Source: Hypoxylon rubiginosum (taxonomy: Eukaryota; Ascomycota; Sordariomycetes; Xylariales; Hypoxylaceae). Taken from it: 64,000 nt of DNA. Where the stretch lies: positions 434,001 to 498,000 of the forward strand of contig CADCXA010000029.1 of NCBI GenBank assembly GCA_902806565.1, in the 5' to 3' direction. The notes under the pieces were generated by a model, which made no database searches, was not told where the DNA came from, and was given only the letters and a program-made list of their open reading frames with translations. The translations under genes were made by a program, and so were the position numbers. Shown here in pieces: positions 34,178-46,250 of the stretch (positions are counted from its first letter, which is position 1; the number at the start of each line of letters is the position of its first letter).

Positions 34178-35896
34178 GATGGAAGTAGTCAGGGGTAAAA
34201 GTAAACTTTGAAACCCAAGTGTAGTGAAATCGAAACCAGAAGTATAAATTAAGTAAAAGATCTATTAAGAAAACACTCTAGAACTTCTACACGTTATGGT
34301 CAGTGTTTTGGAACTTTTAAATGTCCTGGGCTAAGTTGAGAGTTGACTCTTGCGGCACACCACTATTATATAGGTATCTTAGGATGCAGGTACGTCGGTA
34401 CTAAGGCCTTCCAAGAAAAGGAACAAGGAGGTAAATTAGTTAAATGATGAGAGACTGCAAGATATTAATGCTATAGTCGGAAATAGCTGACCCTTTACCT
34501 ACCCAGTAGATTTGTCGAGAGGAATTCTATAACGGACGGAGCATCGGGGCGGACGGTCGGAGGATCAGGAGATCAACATCACGTCTAGCCCCCGACTTGT
34601 TCGGACTCATGCTCCGAACCCACAAAACCTTAATAATAGGAAATGCAAGTCAAATGGTGGCAACTATTGCAACTAGAAGTGGGTAGAGTATCTCAAGGCA
34701 TTGGGCGGGTACTTAAATACCTAAGTACTTAGGAGGTAAGATGTAGGTAGGTACTATACGCCCATCTACCAAGTTCTCTTGATCACGAAAGTAACGCCGC
34801 TTGAAATGACGGTGGCCCGATTATACTCCATGTATGTTCACATATACGCATTGCAGATCTAGAATCCGCTCAAGCTCGGAGGGCCACGTACTTGGAGGGC
34901 TATATGGCTGGTAAAGCCAACACTGATGCGAATACTCAGACCTTAGCACATCACCGTTAAGCAAGGTGCAGCTCTCGAATAAAATACCGGCCGCCTTCTC
35001 CCCAGTAGCCAAGGCTATGGTCATTGTATTGGCGTAAACCTTTTCCGTTCTCCCCCTTTTCTATGGCACAATACTCACGTGCTGATGCTGCGCTGACAGG
35101 CCGCCATATTCCCCCGAATCTACTGTTCGATAGCAGCGTTGCCGTCAACAGAGTACTTAACGCCATCCTTTTGCTTCGCAGCCGGCGCACTGTCCCCGGC
35201 AGCAGCTAAAGCGTACGACGCCTCGGATCCGGATAGGAAGACCGGACAGATCGTGCTTATCTGTAGGAGAACCAGTTTTGAATTTGAGCCCATCGATTTG
35301 GCAATGTGCTTTAATTGCTGGATTTTGTAAATTACAATCATAGACGAAAGAAGGGTAATACTCGCTGAATGCTGGCCTTGTTGAAAATCATTGAGTTCCT
35401 GATTCGAGAATAGTAGACGTGCTGTCAGCTCTTACGTAATGCGATTCTTATTACGTAAGCGTACTTAGTAAGAAACACTGGCGGAGTGACGACGGCGCTC
35501 TTTTCCTTGCGAAAACACGCACTGAGAGTACAGCAAAATACAATGCATAGGCGGGTTGGGTCGACCCTCAATTCCGCGCATGCTCAACCGCCGTTAAATG
35601 CAACCTTGAGGACTTGCGACTCGACTAAAATGTAAAGATTTGGATGCCTGCCGCCTTGAAGCATACCGTCACGACTGAGCTGTAACTACCCCTTTTCCAG
35701 CTTCAGCCACCACAGCCACACTCTTAGTTAAGACGACCGAACACTGGAAATCACTCCCTCCGGTGAACGTGGTACATATACGTACTGCGCTTTATCTACA
35801 GTAAAATCGAAGGTGACTTCAACGATTTACGGTATTTCTTTTCATCAACCAGCCGATACTGCGCAGCGTACTTGTACCTTTCACACATTTGGAACG
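34178..35896. other. Long divergent spacer, no supported gene
   Basis: These 1.7 kb lie between the MFS gene and the kinase-like gene. Short ORFs (for example 35120-35341, minus) have no recognisable motif. TAGGTA-type motifs occur near 34370 and 34735-34750. No RNA gene was identified. Confidence 0.45.
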
Positions 35897-36721
35897 ATGG
35901 AATCAGGTAGGGTCAACTACGTCTCGGGTGTCTACAACTGCTAATACTGACCAGATGAGGAGGATTTTGACGGTCCTACTATCCTTTCTCGGCAGGCCGG
36001 ATGCCAAGTTGAACACATGGGCCCGGGTGTTGTGTCTAAGCGAGGGACACGGGTGACGAAGAATGAAGCGGTAGCCCTTCAGCTTGTCAAGGAGCATACT
36101 GATATACCCGTTCCTACCCTGTATTCATCTGTGTTCTTCGTAAAAGATGGCGAAGAATGCGGTTCTCTACTGATGGAGCTGATTGAGGGAACACCTCTTA
36201 ATCATGTATGGGATGGGTTTGATGACGACGTTAAGTTTCGCATTTGTGAGGAGATATGGGACGCTGTGGCCAAACTGCGGGAGATCCCACGCCCTGGAGA
36301 ACTTGCGCATCTCTATCAATACGGCGCGGACGGATCACCCAGTACCGATGTGCTTATTCAAGACTTACGTTCACCCCCGGCCCACATTTTGAACGACGAC
36401 GCGCTACGAGACCGGATTTACGAGCGCTATCTTCACTTCAGCGGTCGGCTATACGAGGGCACGCTCCCCGACATGCTTCCCCGATCAAGCGTTTCCGTCT
36501 TTACTCACGGGGATCTGACGCCGAGGAACATCATGGTTCAAGGAGACCACATTACCGGAATCATTGACTGGGAAACTGCTGGCTGGTTCCCTGACTACTG
36601 GGAATACGCAAACATGATGAAACCAGCGCGCGATCGTGATTGGATGGGATGGATGGATCGGACGAAGCCGAAAGAATGGGATATTAACGGCATTGTAAAA
36701 TCTAGGAAAGTCTTGTTCTAG
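35897..36721 (+). CDS. Aminoglycoside phosphotransferase-like (APH/choline kinase fold) protein
   Basis: A 10-nt first exon (35897-35906, ATGGAATCAG) is spliced over a 48-nt intron to 35955-36721, giving 258 residues. In order: N-lobe segment VALQLVKEHTDIPVPTLY, hinge-like SLLMELIEGTPLNHVWD, Brenner-type catalytic loop VFTHGDLTPRNIMV and metal-binding GIIDWETAGWFPDYWEYANM. Fungi carry many such small kinases; substrates are mostly unknown, and antibiotic resistance should not be assumed. The glycine-loop region is short, as usual in this fungal subgroup. All catalytic residues (HGD...N and IDW) are present, so it is probably functional. Confidence 0.85.
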
Positions 36722-37808
36722 TTTGCAGAAAGATTTATCTACCACGTAGGTACCCAGGTAGATAAAAGAACAGCAAGATTGCCTTTAAACACGATTGCTT
36801 GTATTACCTTACTGCGCCAGGCTGACGAGAAGGTAACCATCGCTCCGCTTTCCCCCTCATGATCGAGTGGCAAATACGCGCAGCTCCGGGTGTACGTGAC
36901 CATTAGTGATGTTAGCAAAACTCGAACTTGATTTTCAACGTGCTAAACAAATTCGATATTATGTTAATGTACAATGTTATGCTATTTGATTTACTACGTA
37001 TCATTCCTTAAACCGCATGCAAAACCGTGAAGCTAACCCTGTAGTCGCATATTACTGATGCTACCAGTATTGCAGCGGAGGCACAGGCCCTCTTTGTTTC
37101 GGTAACCTCTGTGCGACAGGGGGTCTCCGTACAGGCATGTTTGCTTGCGGAGCTGTAATTCGGGCTGCTGCCGATGGTGTAGTGCTGGCACCCAGCTCGA
37201 GCTCGCTCGAGTGGCCATTCAAGGGTACCAGCGTCCTAAAACCCATATTCAGCACAAACGAAGCTGCTGCGATGAAGTACTGAGGCCTGTGTCGCTACGC
37301 CGGACATTCAAGACTTAATACTTAAAACACCAACACCTAACCCACCGTGGTGTACACACACTTACACGCTCGATGGCCTCATGATGTGGTGCATGAATAC
37401 TTAAGAAACGCACAGGCCTGGCGTGATGCGGTGTGGTGCCGTAGATTGAGGTGCGTGTACACTACGGCGGATTAGGTGTGGTTGCGTCCTTCTCTCCTAG
37501 TCGTCTAGAAGAAAGAGAGTGTCACATTTACACAAAATTGACACGATCGAAAGGGACTGCTCTAACATGTGAGTGAGCTATTATGTATATATTGCGCAGG
37601 TCGCCACTCAGGAAATCTAGCGTAGAGCTTGGTTTGTACAGCATAGGCATCGACTCCAGTATCTTACTCCTTTGCCAGTTTTACATAACGACTTATTACC
37701 AACTTTTGTTTCAACACCTTTTTGCGAGCATCCTCAACCTAGATACCATGTATAACTCCAGCTAAAACAAAACTAATATTTCAGACCAATATCTTGCTTA
37801 AATTCGTA
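36722..37808. other. Intergenic, no supported gene
   Basis: These 1.1 kb hold no supported coding or RNA feature. An imperfect GT/CA-rich stretch occurs at 37340-37460. A five-codon upstream ORF (ATG at 37748) precedes the next gene. Confidence 0.45.
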
Positions 37809-38378
37809 ATGTCTTCCCGGGGCACAACCTTCGGTCCGGTTGAGACTGTGAGAAGAAGGCAGTATTGTCAAGATAGCGAGGGAAACCGGTGGACTCGCAG
37901 AATGAAGTCGGACGGGACGTATACTGAATGGGAAATATACAATATCGAATCCGCGCCGGAGCCTGCGACCTGCTCGGCAAGTCCTGCCATCCATCTTTAC
38001 GTCATCCAGCAGGACCAGGCCGTGGGCGAACCTCTACATTGGTCTCTTTTTGTCGGCTCTGAGGGGAGTCGAGGTATGGTCTACCAGGTCAAAGGCGACG
38101 CCACCTACATGCACTACCAGCATGCTTACAATATCAACATCTGGACCTCACAATCGTACCGAAATGGTTACCGAATTTGTGAGCTTGACCAGAACAGCCA
38201 GGCGTGGGTTGACTACTACGCCAACAGCGTCCCTCCCCCACAAGCCGCGAGTCAACATGAGGTCACTGAGAACTGCCAGGGCTGAGTAGTACGGGTCCTC
38301 CGAGAGCTTCAGTCTGCGAATTTCGTGGATGAACATTCGGTGGACAGCGTTGAAGACATGGTTGAGTCGATTTCGTAA
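37809..38378 (+). pseudogene. Conserved fungal small protein with TGA in place of a Trp codon
   Basis: The frame from 37809 gives 158 residues (MSSRGTTFGPVETVRRRQ...). They include IHLYVIQQ, LHWSLFVGSEG, VYQVKGDATYMHYQH and the closing block ENCQG, which I remember as part of an uncharacterised fungal family continuing ENCQGW with a helix. Here the next codon is TGA (38283-38285) where Trp (TGG) is expected. The same frame stays open to 38378 with a plausible end (VVRVLRELQSANFVDEHSVDSVEDMV). So it is one base from an intact 189-residue protein. It may be a nonsense allele, or truncated and still expressed. No function is known, and family membership is from memory of the pattern. Confidence 0.6.
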
Positions 38379-39456
38379 GGTGTTTTTCCTCACCTTTCCT
38401 GCTAACTGGTTAAAACTTTCCTTTGTGGACCAGTTCTCCTCGTATCTTTGATTTTGGCAGCGGTTATTACAATCTCGATACATACGTTTCTCTGAAAGGT
38501 TGGCTCATTGGCGGTATAAACTGGCGATCACTATGGCATCTAGACATCGCGTTGGGAACGGATAAGCTTTGCATAGTTGCAAGAAAGGCTCTAAAGCCAG
38601 GACAGTTTGGCGGCGTTGTTTTGCTGGACTAGGGATTTGGGCTCCGGTATCCCTTATTATCAATATCATCAATAGACCATACTGTACCTAGGTAGGTAGA
38701 TAGATCGGTAGTGCGGGTTATGTAGAACTCGAGGTTCACACGGTATGTAAAAGGGCAACCGTCCGGGGCAACCGCAGACTCTGTGCCTGCAGTCCGTGCC
38801 TGCGGTTGCCCCGACCGAAGAAACAGATATATGGTCAAATAACTTACCTAGTTTTCAATCAAGAAGCAGCTGTGGTCAGATGGTCTAACAGCCTGAACGA
38901 CTCACAGCAGCTGGGGTTCGAATCCCACCTATGCGCTACTCTCATCTGAGAGCTGGTCTTCTATGCTAGCACAACCAGCGCTATAGCCGCAGAAATCGCT
39001 ACCTACCCACCCAGGTAGGTATGCATTCCTGACAATTGTTTCGTAACGTGCTAGTCTGGAAGGTGGGGACTGGGGATATGGTTTGCTCTGGGGGATATAT
39101 GGTCGGTTCTGGGGGCATCCTTTTTTTGTCTTGTATTTTTTCTCTCTCACTGACACTACTATCATCAGAACTCATCTACCATGGTGGGCCATGTTTGACA
39201 AACCTAATAGATACTCACCACCTATCACTTTTTTATTTTTATTTTTTATAGCTTCATTATCCCCATTATCCGCCAATATGCTGCAGTAAGGTGCCTCAAA
39301 AGGGAACTTCCGCAGTAGAGTATAGCATATAAGTACAAAAAGCAAGATGAAAATAATTTGGCTACATTACTCGACTACGATTACGTTTAACATATGCTAT
39401 TTAGCCTGTCTTGACTGAACGTATCCCACGAATTATACATAGCAACCGACCGCCGT
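38379..39456. other. Intergenic, with a tRNA-like sequence
   Basis: No supported ORF lies in 1.08 kb. The perfect palindrome tacctaggta is at 38695-38704. A tRNA-like promoter pair at 38873-38925 is listed separately. Confidence 0.45.
38866..38935 (+). other. tRNA-like sequence (A and B boxes, no canonical fold)
   Basis: An A-box-like TGGTCAGATGG (38873-38883) and an exact B box GGTTCGAATCC (38915-38925) are 42 bp apart, the tRNA spacing. The T stem pairs only partly and the acceptor ends do not pair, so it is a tRNA relic or the head of a SINE-like element rather than a working tRNA. Confidence 0.45.
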
Positions 39457-41362
39457 CTATATATTGTCACTCTTCAGTCCATATTCTGACTTGATAAGCC
39501 AGGCCGCCCTCTCCGCAACAGCGTAAACAGTTGACTGTAGGTTACCTGGCGGCAATACGGGGACGATACTAGAATCCACGACGCGGAGGTTTTTGACACC
39601 GTATACCTTGAGACGACTGTCAACGACACCGCCGATCTCCTGGGGCAGCATGGCACACGTTCCCGCCGGATGCCACATAGACACTGCACGGACTCGAACA
39701 TATTCCTTGGCTCCTTCTAAGTCTGCCAGGTGCGAAATCGAGTGTGATGGTTTGGGCGGCTGCTTCAGAAGCTCACTCAGGGGCGAAGACGAGGCTAAAG
39801 ACTGCATGTATAGCATGTGCTCCGCAAAAACCTCGATATCGACTGGGTTACTTAAGTAATTTGGGTCTATCACAGGGGAGTCAAACACATCGCTGGACTG
39901 GATATGAACGCTACCCCTTGAGGTGGGATGCGAAAGCATTCCAAGAAGAACGAGATGTTTGCCGGGAAGCAGCTTGAGTGTCCTTTCGGCAGTCTCGGGG
40001 TCAGACTCGATTGGGTATTGCCCGAGAAAACTGAGATAGGCACCCGATGGCATAGCCGGGTCGAGCAAGGCCTTCTCAGCAACTCCGTAGAGTGCCAAGG
40101 CACCGGCATGCTCCCGCCCTTCAAGATCTCCCCCATTTGGGCGATTCTCCTCTAGCAGCGTCCGGAAGCGCTGGTGGCCGTCGTGTGATAGCAAAGTATG
40201 CACGGGCATATAGGCATACGTCAAGATCCCCGACGCAGTGAGGATGCCAGTCCGATTCGTCGTGTACTCGGCCATTGCCTGTTGGACTGCCTCCGGGTCC
40301 TGTCTCATAATGGCGTCCTTGGTCTCCATTCCCTCCGTCTCAAAGCCGAGGTCTACCCCGAGATGATCCTGCAGACCTTCTCCAACACCAGGGAGATCTT
40401 TGATGACATCAATGCCATGCTGAGCCAATGTGTCGCGGTTGCCGATGCCAGAAAGCTCGAGGATCTTTGGCGACTGTAGAGCACCAGCAGCAATAATAAC
40501 CTCTTTGCGAGCCGTAACACTCTTCGTGATGGAGTCGTGGTGGTATTGAAGTCCGATCGCCTCGGTCGATCCTTCTCTGAAGAGTATTTTCTCGACTGTC
40601 GCGTTGCAGAGAACATGGATATTCTCGCGATGCTTGATAGGATCGTAATAACAGTTGGCGGCCTGGCTTCTCTCCCAAGTAGTCGGGTCGACGCTTGCGA
40701 GGCTGCTGAAAGCCCCCACAGATCCATTAGACCAGAGGTCATCGGCCTTGCGATAGCCGAGCCTTTCGAACGTTTCCGCCCACGCCTTGCGAATAGGATG
40801 CGTCGCCAGCGGAAATGAGGTTTGAATCGGGCCCTGATCACTATTGTTCTGCTTCGGGCTACTCCCAATGCCTAGTGTCTCCCATGAAGACTTGGGGACA
40901 AGGGGATATGTGTAAGACTTATCGTAAAAGTCACGAAGTGAGTCCCAGTTCCAGCCATCATTTCCCAGTGATGCCCATGAGTCAATGATTGCTTGCGTCG
41001 GCGGAGCAAAGACTTGAGCGTTTATGATGCTCGAGCCGCCAAGGCCTTTGCCTTGGTTGAGCTGGATAGTTCTGCCAACAAGATTTGGCTATGATGGCGA
41101 AACCATAGGATTAGCATAGATTACTAATGTCCTTGTAACTAGAGAAGTTTACCTGAGCAGTACTTGCGAAATTCCAATCTGCCTCTCCGCCGAGAAGCGT
41201 GGAATAGAAGGCGGGGATTTTGGCCTGCAGGTTATCGCTTTGGTCCGACCCAGCCTCAACTACGAGGACGGACTGATTGGCATCCTCTGAAAGGCGTCTG
41301 GCAAGGACAAGCCCGGCTGTACCACCACCGGCTATTACAAAATCGTAAGAGCTGAGAACCAT
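39457..41362 (-). CDS. GMC-family FAD-dependent oxidoreductase
   Basis: Glucose-methanol-choline oxidoreductase; members oxidise alcohols, sugars or aryl alcohols with FAD. Exons 41153-41362 and 39457-41088 (64-nt GT-AG intron) give 613 residues. Visible are the dinucleotide-binding [18 protein letters not shown] near the start, the GMC signature [15 protein letters not shown], the second signature [20 protein letters not shown], active-site [11 protein letters not shown] and the C-terminal [25 protein letters not shown]. There is no signal peptide, so it is probably an intracellular enzyme, unlike secreted aryl-alcohol oxidases. No cluster context is obvious. Confidence 0.92.
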
Positions 41363-42924
41363 GTTGTAACAACTGGCAATAGTAAAGGGTTTCTGAGAGC
41401 TGAAAGTAAAGATTTCTAGGCAAATGAACTAACAACGGCAAATAGCAAGAGCAACGAGGTTTTAAAAAAATAAGAGAGAATGTAGATAATATAGGGTAGC
41501 TTAGTGAGGACGCCCCCGCACAGCCCTCCCTTGCGTGTAACCAAAATCTTTTGTCAACGGGTGAGCTCCCAGTTCTAGAGGCTTATATGCCAACTCTTCA
41601 CGTTCAGTGTGCAAACTTGGTCATCATGCCTCTTGGCATCATGAGGTCAACCATATGATAGTGGTAGTAACTATGCTGTTGTGCGAAGAGCTATGAACAT
41701 TACAGCTGCCAGCTCCGGGTATACCTGGGGGCTAAGAACAAAGGGGCCTCTCTTCTCCCTTGTTCAATCTAGATGGCCAAGCGCTAAGACACTGACAGCG
41801 CCGAACTTCCGTACCTACCGTTACCCCGAGTCGATAGACATGCTGAACCACGTTCCGTTATAATAAAACTCTGACCGACTACCTAGGCAAGTGCTTTTTA
41901 GAGATTTTACCCTTAAAAGCGCGAACTAGATAGTTCCAAATTGGAGTAACCTTGAGGAAAATGAGCGTCTGAGAAAGAGATTCGCCGATAAAATGTTAGC
42001 GGCTCAAGACGAAATTTTGAATTTTGAATAAGGAGTAACTTACTAAGAAAGGTACCTATATAGACAATATATGCACCAAGGTTATGTCTATAAGCACGCC
42101 TCATATCTGCTTTAGCGTCTATAGCGAATACAATAACTTAACCTCTTTACTTCATTCATGTTCTACATAAATAAATTTTGAGTAAAAAAGGGGTCGACTC
42201 AAAGGCGATCATTTACTATGTGATATTTATCTGCGGCACAGTTTGCCTAAGCCTATTCGACCAACAACCGAACAGGGTATTGAGACTACCTTGTACGAGA
42301 AACTAACCTTCGTGAACGCTCTTGTACGCTACGCAAGGGCTTGTTATGTAGGCTAGTACGAAGACTTGGCGTTCTGTTCAAAGTGAATCAATTCCCTCCT
42401 TTCCCCAACCTGCATAGTAGACAGCTATGTAAAATAGAGAATTGGGGATTGGGTTAAATAAGAACTATTGACGAACTCTATAGCCTTTCCAATAACGCAC
42501 TTGGCATGGTCTGAGGAATTCAGAGACAGAACACTAGTCGTATAAGGGGAAAGTTGCGGCTGAACCGCCGCAAGGCGAATGGAACATGGCCAATTAAATT
42601 GCAAATTTCACATTTGATATACGGATCCTGATGCTGATTGGGGAGTACGCGATAGGCCCTAGGTTACACCGAGATGCACTGCGGCGCAGCCGTTATGTAA
42701 CCCCTGAACCCCTGAGAAGGACTGGAAGGATTGCTCCGTGGCGAACGAAAGGCAAGGAGGTGAAGTCTTCCTTCTGGATTTCAAAAAGTTGCGATTCTCG
42801 GATTATGGCATCTGCCGACTTGAGATATAAGGATGCGACGTGCTCCGAAATCTACGAGACTAGCTCGATAGGCCCTTGAATCAATCGCCTGTCGAATCTC
42901 GAGTTCTGTGATACGATCGCGACC
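41363..42924. other. Intergenic, no supported gene
   Basis: A 1.56-kb spacer with divergent promoters at its ends. Short ORFs (for example 42631-42879) carry no recognisable motif. Confidence 0.45.
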
Positions 42925-43851
42925 ATGAGATTTAGTGTTTTATTAATTGCGCAGACCTTTTGGTCCCTAAGCGCGAGAGCTCTTCCGAGTCCCAACCCGA
43001 CCCCTATCCCGGAAGATGCCGATTCGCCTGATTTATCCAACACCAGCATCCCAGACGCCTTGAGACTTGACGAGTTATATGGTGCGCCCGATAATGACTT
43101 CAATTGCAAAAGCGAGCGAAACCCCGTCGTCTTGCTGCACGGGCTTTCTGCGGACCGCGAGGTCGACCTCAACATGCTCCAATGGGAGCTCAACAGGCGC
43201 GGCTACTGCACGTTCTCGCTGACGTACGGGGCCTGGGATCTGGTGCCGTGGATCGGCGGGCTCAGGGAAATGGCCGATTCTGCGAAAGACATTGCGGGTT
43301 TCGTCCGCGAAGTGAAGGATAAGACCGGCGCCGAAAAGGTCGACATCGTCGGCCATTCGGAGGGCGGCGTGCAGGCGATTTACGTGCCGATGACGCAAGA
43401 CGGGATATCCGACATTGTGGAACGCCTCGTCGCCCTGGGACCGGCTATCCATGGCGCCGAGTACCTCGGTGTTACGGACTTGTGGTACATTGGCGGCGAA
43501 GCCACGCGATCCATCGCGAAACTGGTACAGCGCTTGATCGGGTGTCCCGCTTGCGACGACATGATGACGGGCGGTGCGGTGTATTATGTCTTTAAGAACG
43601 CCGACAAGATTGTCCAGCCCGGCAACAAGGCCACTATCATCATGTCTAGCTCCGACATATTGGTGAAGCCCGACGTCAGCAGGATCGACGAGCCTGGCGT
43701 AAATAACGTCATTGTTCAAGATACTTGTCCTGACGATGTTGTTGGACACGCGGGTCTTATGTGGGATAAGAGTGTCTGGCGGTTGGTTGTGAATGCGCTG
43801 GAAGAGAACAATGACGTGGTGTTCCCATGCGAAATTGGAATGCCAGTGTAA
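42925..43851 (+). CDS. Secreted lipase, class 2 (alpha/beta hydrolase)
   Basis: Intronless, 308 residues. A signal peptide (MRFSVLLIAQTFWSLSARA) is followed by a Pro-rich linker. The oxyanion block NPVVLLHGLSADREVDLN and nucleophile elbow VGHSEGG (Ser145) match the lipase class 2 family, which hydrolyses triglycerides or short esters. A candidate acid (SSSDILVKP) and His (DDVVGHAGLMWD) complete the triad in family order. Six cysteines (for example GCPACDD) suggest disulphides, which fits secretion. The long reverse-strand frame over it is a shadow. Confidence 0.88.
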   Translation: MRFSVLLIAQTFWSLSARALPSPNPTPIPEDADSPDLSNTSIPDALRLDELYGAPDNDFNCKSERNPVVLLHGLSADREVDLNMLQWELNRRGYCTFSLTYGAWDLVPWIGGLREMADSAKDIAGFVREVKDKTGAEKVDIVGHSEGGVQAIYVPMTQDGISDIVERLVALGPAIHGAEYLGVTDLWYIGGEATRSIAKLVQRLIGCPACDDMMTGGAVYYVFKNADKIVQPGNKATIIMSSSDILVKPDVSRIDEPGVNNVIVQDTCPDDVVGHAGLMWDKSVWRLVVNALEENNDVVFPCEIGMPV

Positions 43852-44092
43852 TGTACACTTATATAGAAAGTTGGGATCGGATTATGTAAAGCTGTTTTTT
43901 TAATATTAGCTCCAGCTTCGGTCAATTTGAAGAGGATTAGATGCGATGTGATATTTATCTGTAACATTTTTGGTTGTCCTGCTTTCAGACTTCTTTGATG
44001 TCACTCGTGGACCACTATCGCGGATTACATACGCTTTCAGTGAGGCTATTCGAAACTCAAACGGGATCTCGGACTTGTCCGAGTCTAGAGAA

Positions 44093-44809
44093 AACCCTCT
44101 CTGGCGCATCAGCGGCTTCAGGCGCCTGCCATCTTTTCATCCTCTGAGTGTTGGCACATCCAGGCACCCTATGAACGTCTACTCAACGATCTCCTGCACA
44201 TGTGTGATAATAATGGAACTCGAGTCTATTCACGGGGAAAACCTCACCATCCGTGTCCCGACGCGTTCGTCAAAGTCGTCTGGCAGCTCAGAGAGCCTGA
44301 ACCAGAGTCAACGTACTATGCCATCAATATATATGCAGTCAGCCGCGATGAAAATTCCGGAGAGATTATCCAGTCAAGGTCGGGCTTTCAATACTGAACC
44401 GCGCACCACCACAAATGTAACACCCCAATACACATTTGTTGACCTACACATCGGTACTTACTACACACTCTAAATCCAATGCAACGAACCTTACGAGTCA
44501 TTAGACCATGGGAGCCATGGGATCTCAACCGTTCTTGGCCCCTGTGTCAAGCTCTGGGCGCTATACCCCTTGACACTTTACAACCTGAAACTGTATAAAA
44601 GGTTCTGCGGTTCTAATCACGCGTTCATCAACTTATATAAAGATCTGGAAGGAGGTGAGTTTGCAATCACTACGGAGAAGGAATGTATCTACCTTCCACC
44701 GGACTATTTACACGCAACTTACACGTTAAGAGCCGGCTTGACGCTAGGTATCGAATATACCACGACAGAATGCCTCGAACCTTTGGCGGCGGTGCTCCGT
44801 CTAAACTAA
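44093..44809 (+). pseudogene. JmjC/cupin-like domain gene, frameshifted
   Basis: The last part resembles the fungal JmjC-like family: PQYTFVDLHI is spliced over a 51-nt intron (44454-44504, GT..TTAG) to DHGSHGISTVLGPCVKLWALYP, then GGEFAITTEKECIYLPPDYLHATYTLRAGLTLGIEY, stopping at 44809. The upstream part (ECWHIQAPYERLLNDLLHM to GEIIQSRSGF, from about 44093) lies in another frame. The two meet near 44383-44400, needing a one-base shift. An in-frame TAG lies just before 44093 and no start was found. The 2-oxoglutarate/iron dioxygenase role is a family guess. It could be a gene with a missed exon, but the shift within homologous sequence favours a pseudogene. Confidence 0.5.
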
Positions 44810-45314
44810 AGCAGGTTTCTTGTCGACCTAGGCGGCTGTGAACCCTTCCTAGAAGCTACCTGTCTGGGGTTGATCTCCAGCTCAGGTGATGTTAATGATA
44901 AAACCCAGGGTTTGTTATGTTCAATGTATAAGCGAATTTCGAAGCAGAATAGTCAAGTTTCTAGGGAGGTTCGGAAGCGTGTCCGCGGGCGAGGATGTCG
45001 AAACTGCGGATTGGCATGGAAATCTCACTGAAGGATCAGGAATCGTCGCCGATTAATTACCAACTCCAACTCTAAATCAAAGCTCTATTGACGACTTCAT
45101 AGTGTACAGGCAGCATCCTCATCGTAATTATGATATCAACCGAGTCTCTTAGGTTCTGATCATTATGCGCAACACCTGTGACTCGAAGTAGGTTAGATTA
45201 GTTTGTGATGAACTGATGGAGCAAAAGTGATGATTGTAAGGGCATCTAGGCTAAGGTGCAACACAAAGCCTAACAGGTCAAAGCCTCAGCTACTTCAGTC
45301 TTCCATAAGTAAAT
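44810..45314. other. Spacer, nothing recognised
   Basis: About 500 bp between two convergent 3' ends; no ORF, RNA or repeat could be supported. Confidence 0.4.
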
Positions 45315-46250
45315 CTACAATTTGCAGCTATCAACAAAGTCCAAGAACACCGTCAGAAAGCCTTGCGGATTATCGAAGAATGGCGCATGCCCTTCATTCT
45401 TGAGCCTGATACATTCACCACGCCATAGTCGAGGCGCTCCTTTGCAGACAGAATCACAGTAGTCCAAGTCCAAAATGGGCTCAGATCCACCGTTGACGAC
45501 GGCTATCCACCCTTTGAAATCGTGCACGATCTTGATCTGATCGCTGCAGTGGCCTTCCATGAATTTGGCACCCATAGTTCTACCGGCCAAGCGGTTCGTA
45601 CGCAAGACATCTTCAACTAGCCAACCTGGCGGTGCAGATTTAGTAAGAACACTCGCGACCTTGATTAGGTCCTCCTTGGAAGCCTCCGGGTTGAACAGGG
45701 CTGACACATCGACGTCTTTGCGGAAACCGGCAATTGCCTGCTTCGGCACCGGTGGCGTTCCGGTAATCATGATGCCAGCGATACGAATGTCAGTGGGCTT
45801 TTTGGTATTCGCGAGCACAGAGACAAATTCCAGCGCGACATGCCCACCAAGGCTCCAGCCTAGTATTATAACTTGCGTGATGTTGTAATACCGGAGGACT
45901 TCCAGGGCCGCTTCTGCATAGGCGTACTGGTAGTAGGATTTGTTGGGGTCAGGAGCGTCGGAAGAGCGACCGTGGCCTGGAAAATCGAAAACGACGAGTT
46001 TGTAATTGGATTTGAGCTCCGGCGAGGTTAGAAGCGGCTCGAAGATACGTGAGCTAGTTGCACTGCCATGTAGAAACAATATAGCTGGGTTCGACTTGGA
46101 AGATGCCTGAGGTTCACTGCAGGCAGTCCAGAGCGTACCGAACTCGGTCTCAATCTTTTGCTCTTGCATGGTGGAAGGCGTGCAGATGGGAATAGAGGAG
46201 AAACAGGGAGGAATGAAGACACGAAAACGGCGTGCTGGTGTACTTAGCAC
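45315..46250 (-). CDS. Alpha/beta hydrolase (AB_hydrolase_1 type)
   Basis: Intronless, 311 residues from the first ATG. The oxyanion block is NPAILFLHGSATSSRIFEPLL, followed by VVFDFPGHGRSSDAPDP, nucleophile elbow ILGWSLGGHVALEF, acid region VVNGGSEPILDLDY and catalytic His in LKNEGHAPFFDNP. This is the general fold of esterases, epoxide hydrolases and haloperoxidase-like enzymes; the substrate is not predictable. An in-frame Met at 46169 (MQEQKIETEFGTLW) begins the conserved core. The 27 residues before it (TPARRFRVFIPPCFSSI) could be a mitochondrial presequence or untranslated leader. Confidence 0.85.
   Translation of the reverse strand: MLSTPARRFRVFIPPCFSSIPICTPSTMQEQKIETEFGTLWTACSEPQASSKSNPAILFLHGSATSSRIFEPLLTSPELKSNYKLVVFDFPGHGRSSDAPDPNKSYYQYAYAEAALEVLRYYNITQVIILGWSLGGHVALEFVSVLANTKKPTDIRIAGIMITGTPPVPKQAIAGFRKDVDVSALFNPEASKEDLIKVASVLTKSAPPGWLVEDVLRTNRLAGRTMGAKFMEGHCSDQIKIVHDFKGWIAVVNGGSEPILDLDYCDSVCKGAPRLWRGECIRLKNEGHAPFFDNPQGFLTVFLDFVDSCKL

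Noticed and set aside
43075..43749. 224-codon minus-strand ORF over the secreted lipase
   Set aside because: No recognisable motif; the sense strand has a signal peptide and a complete GHSEGG-type triad.
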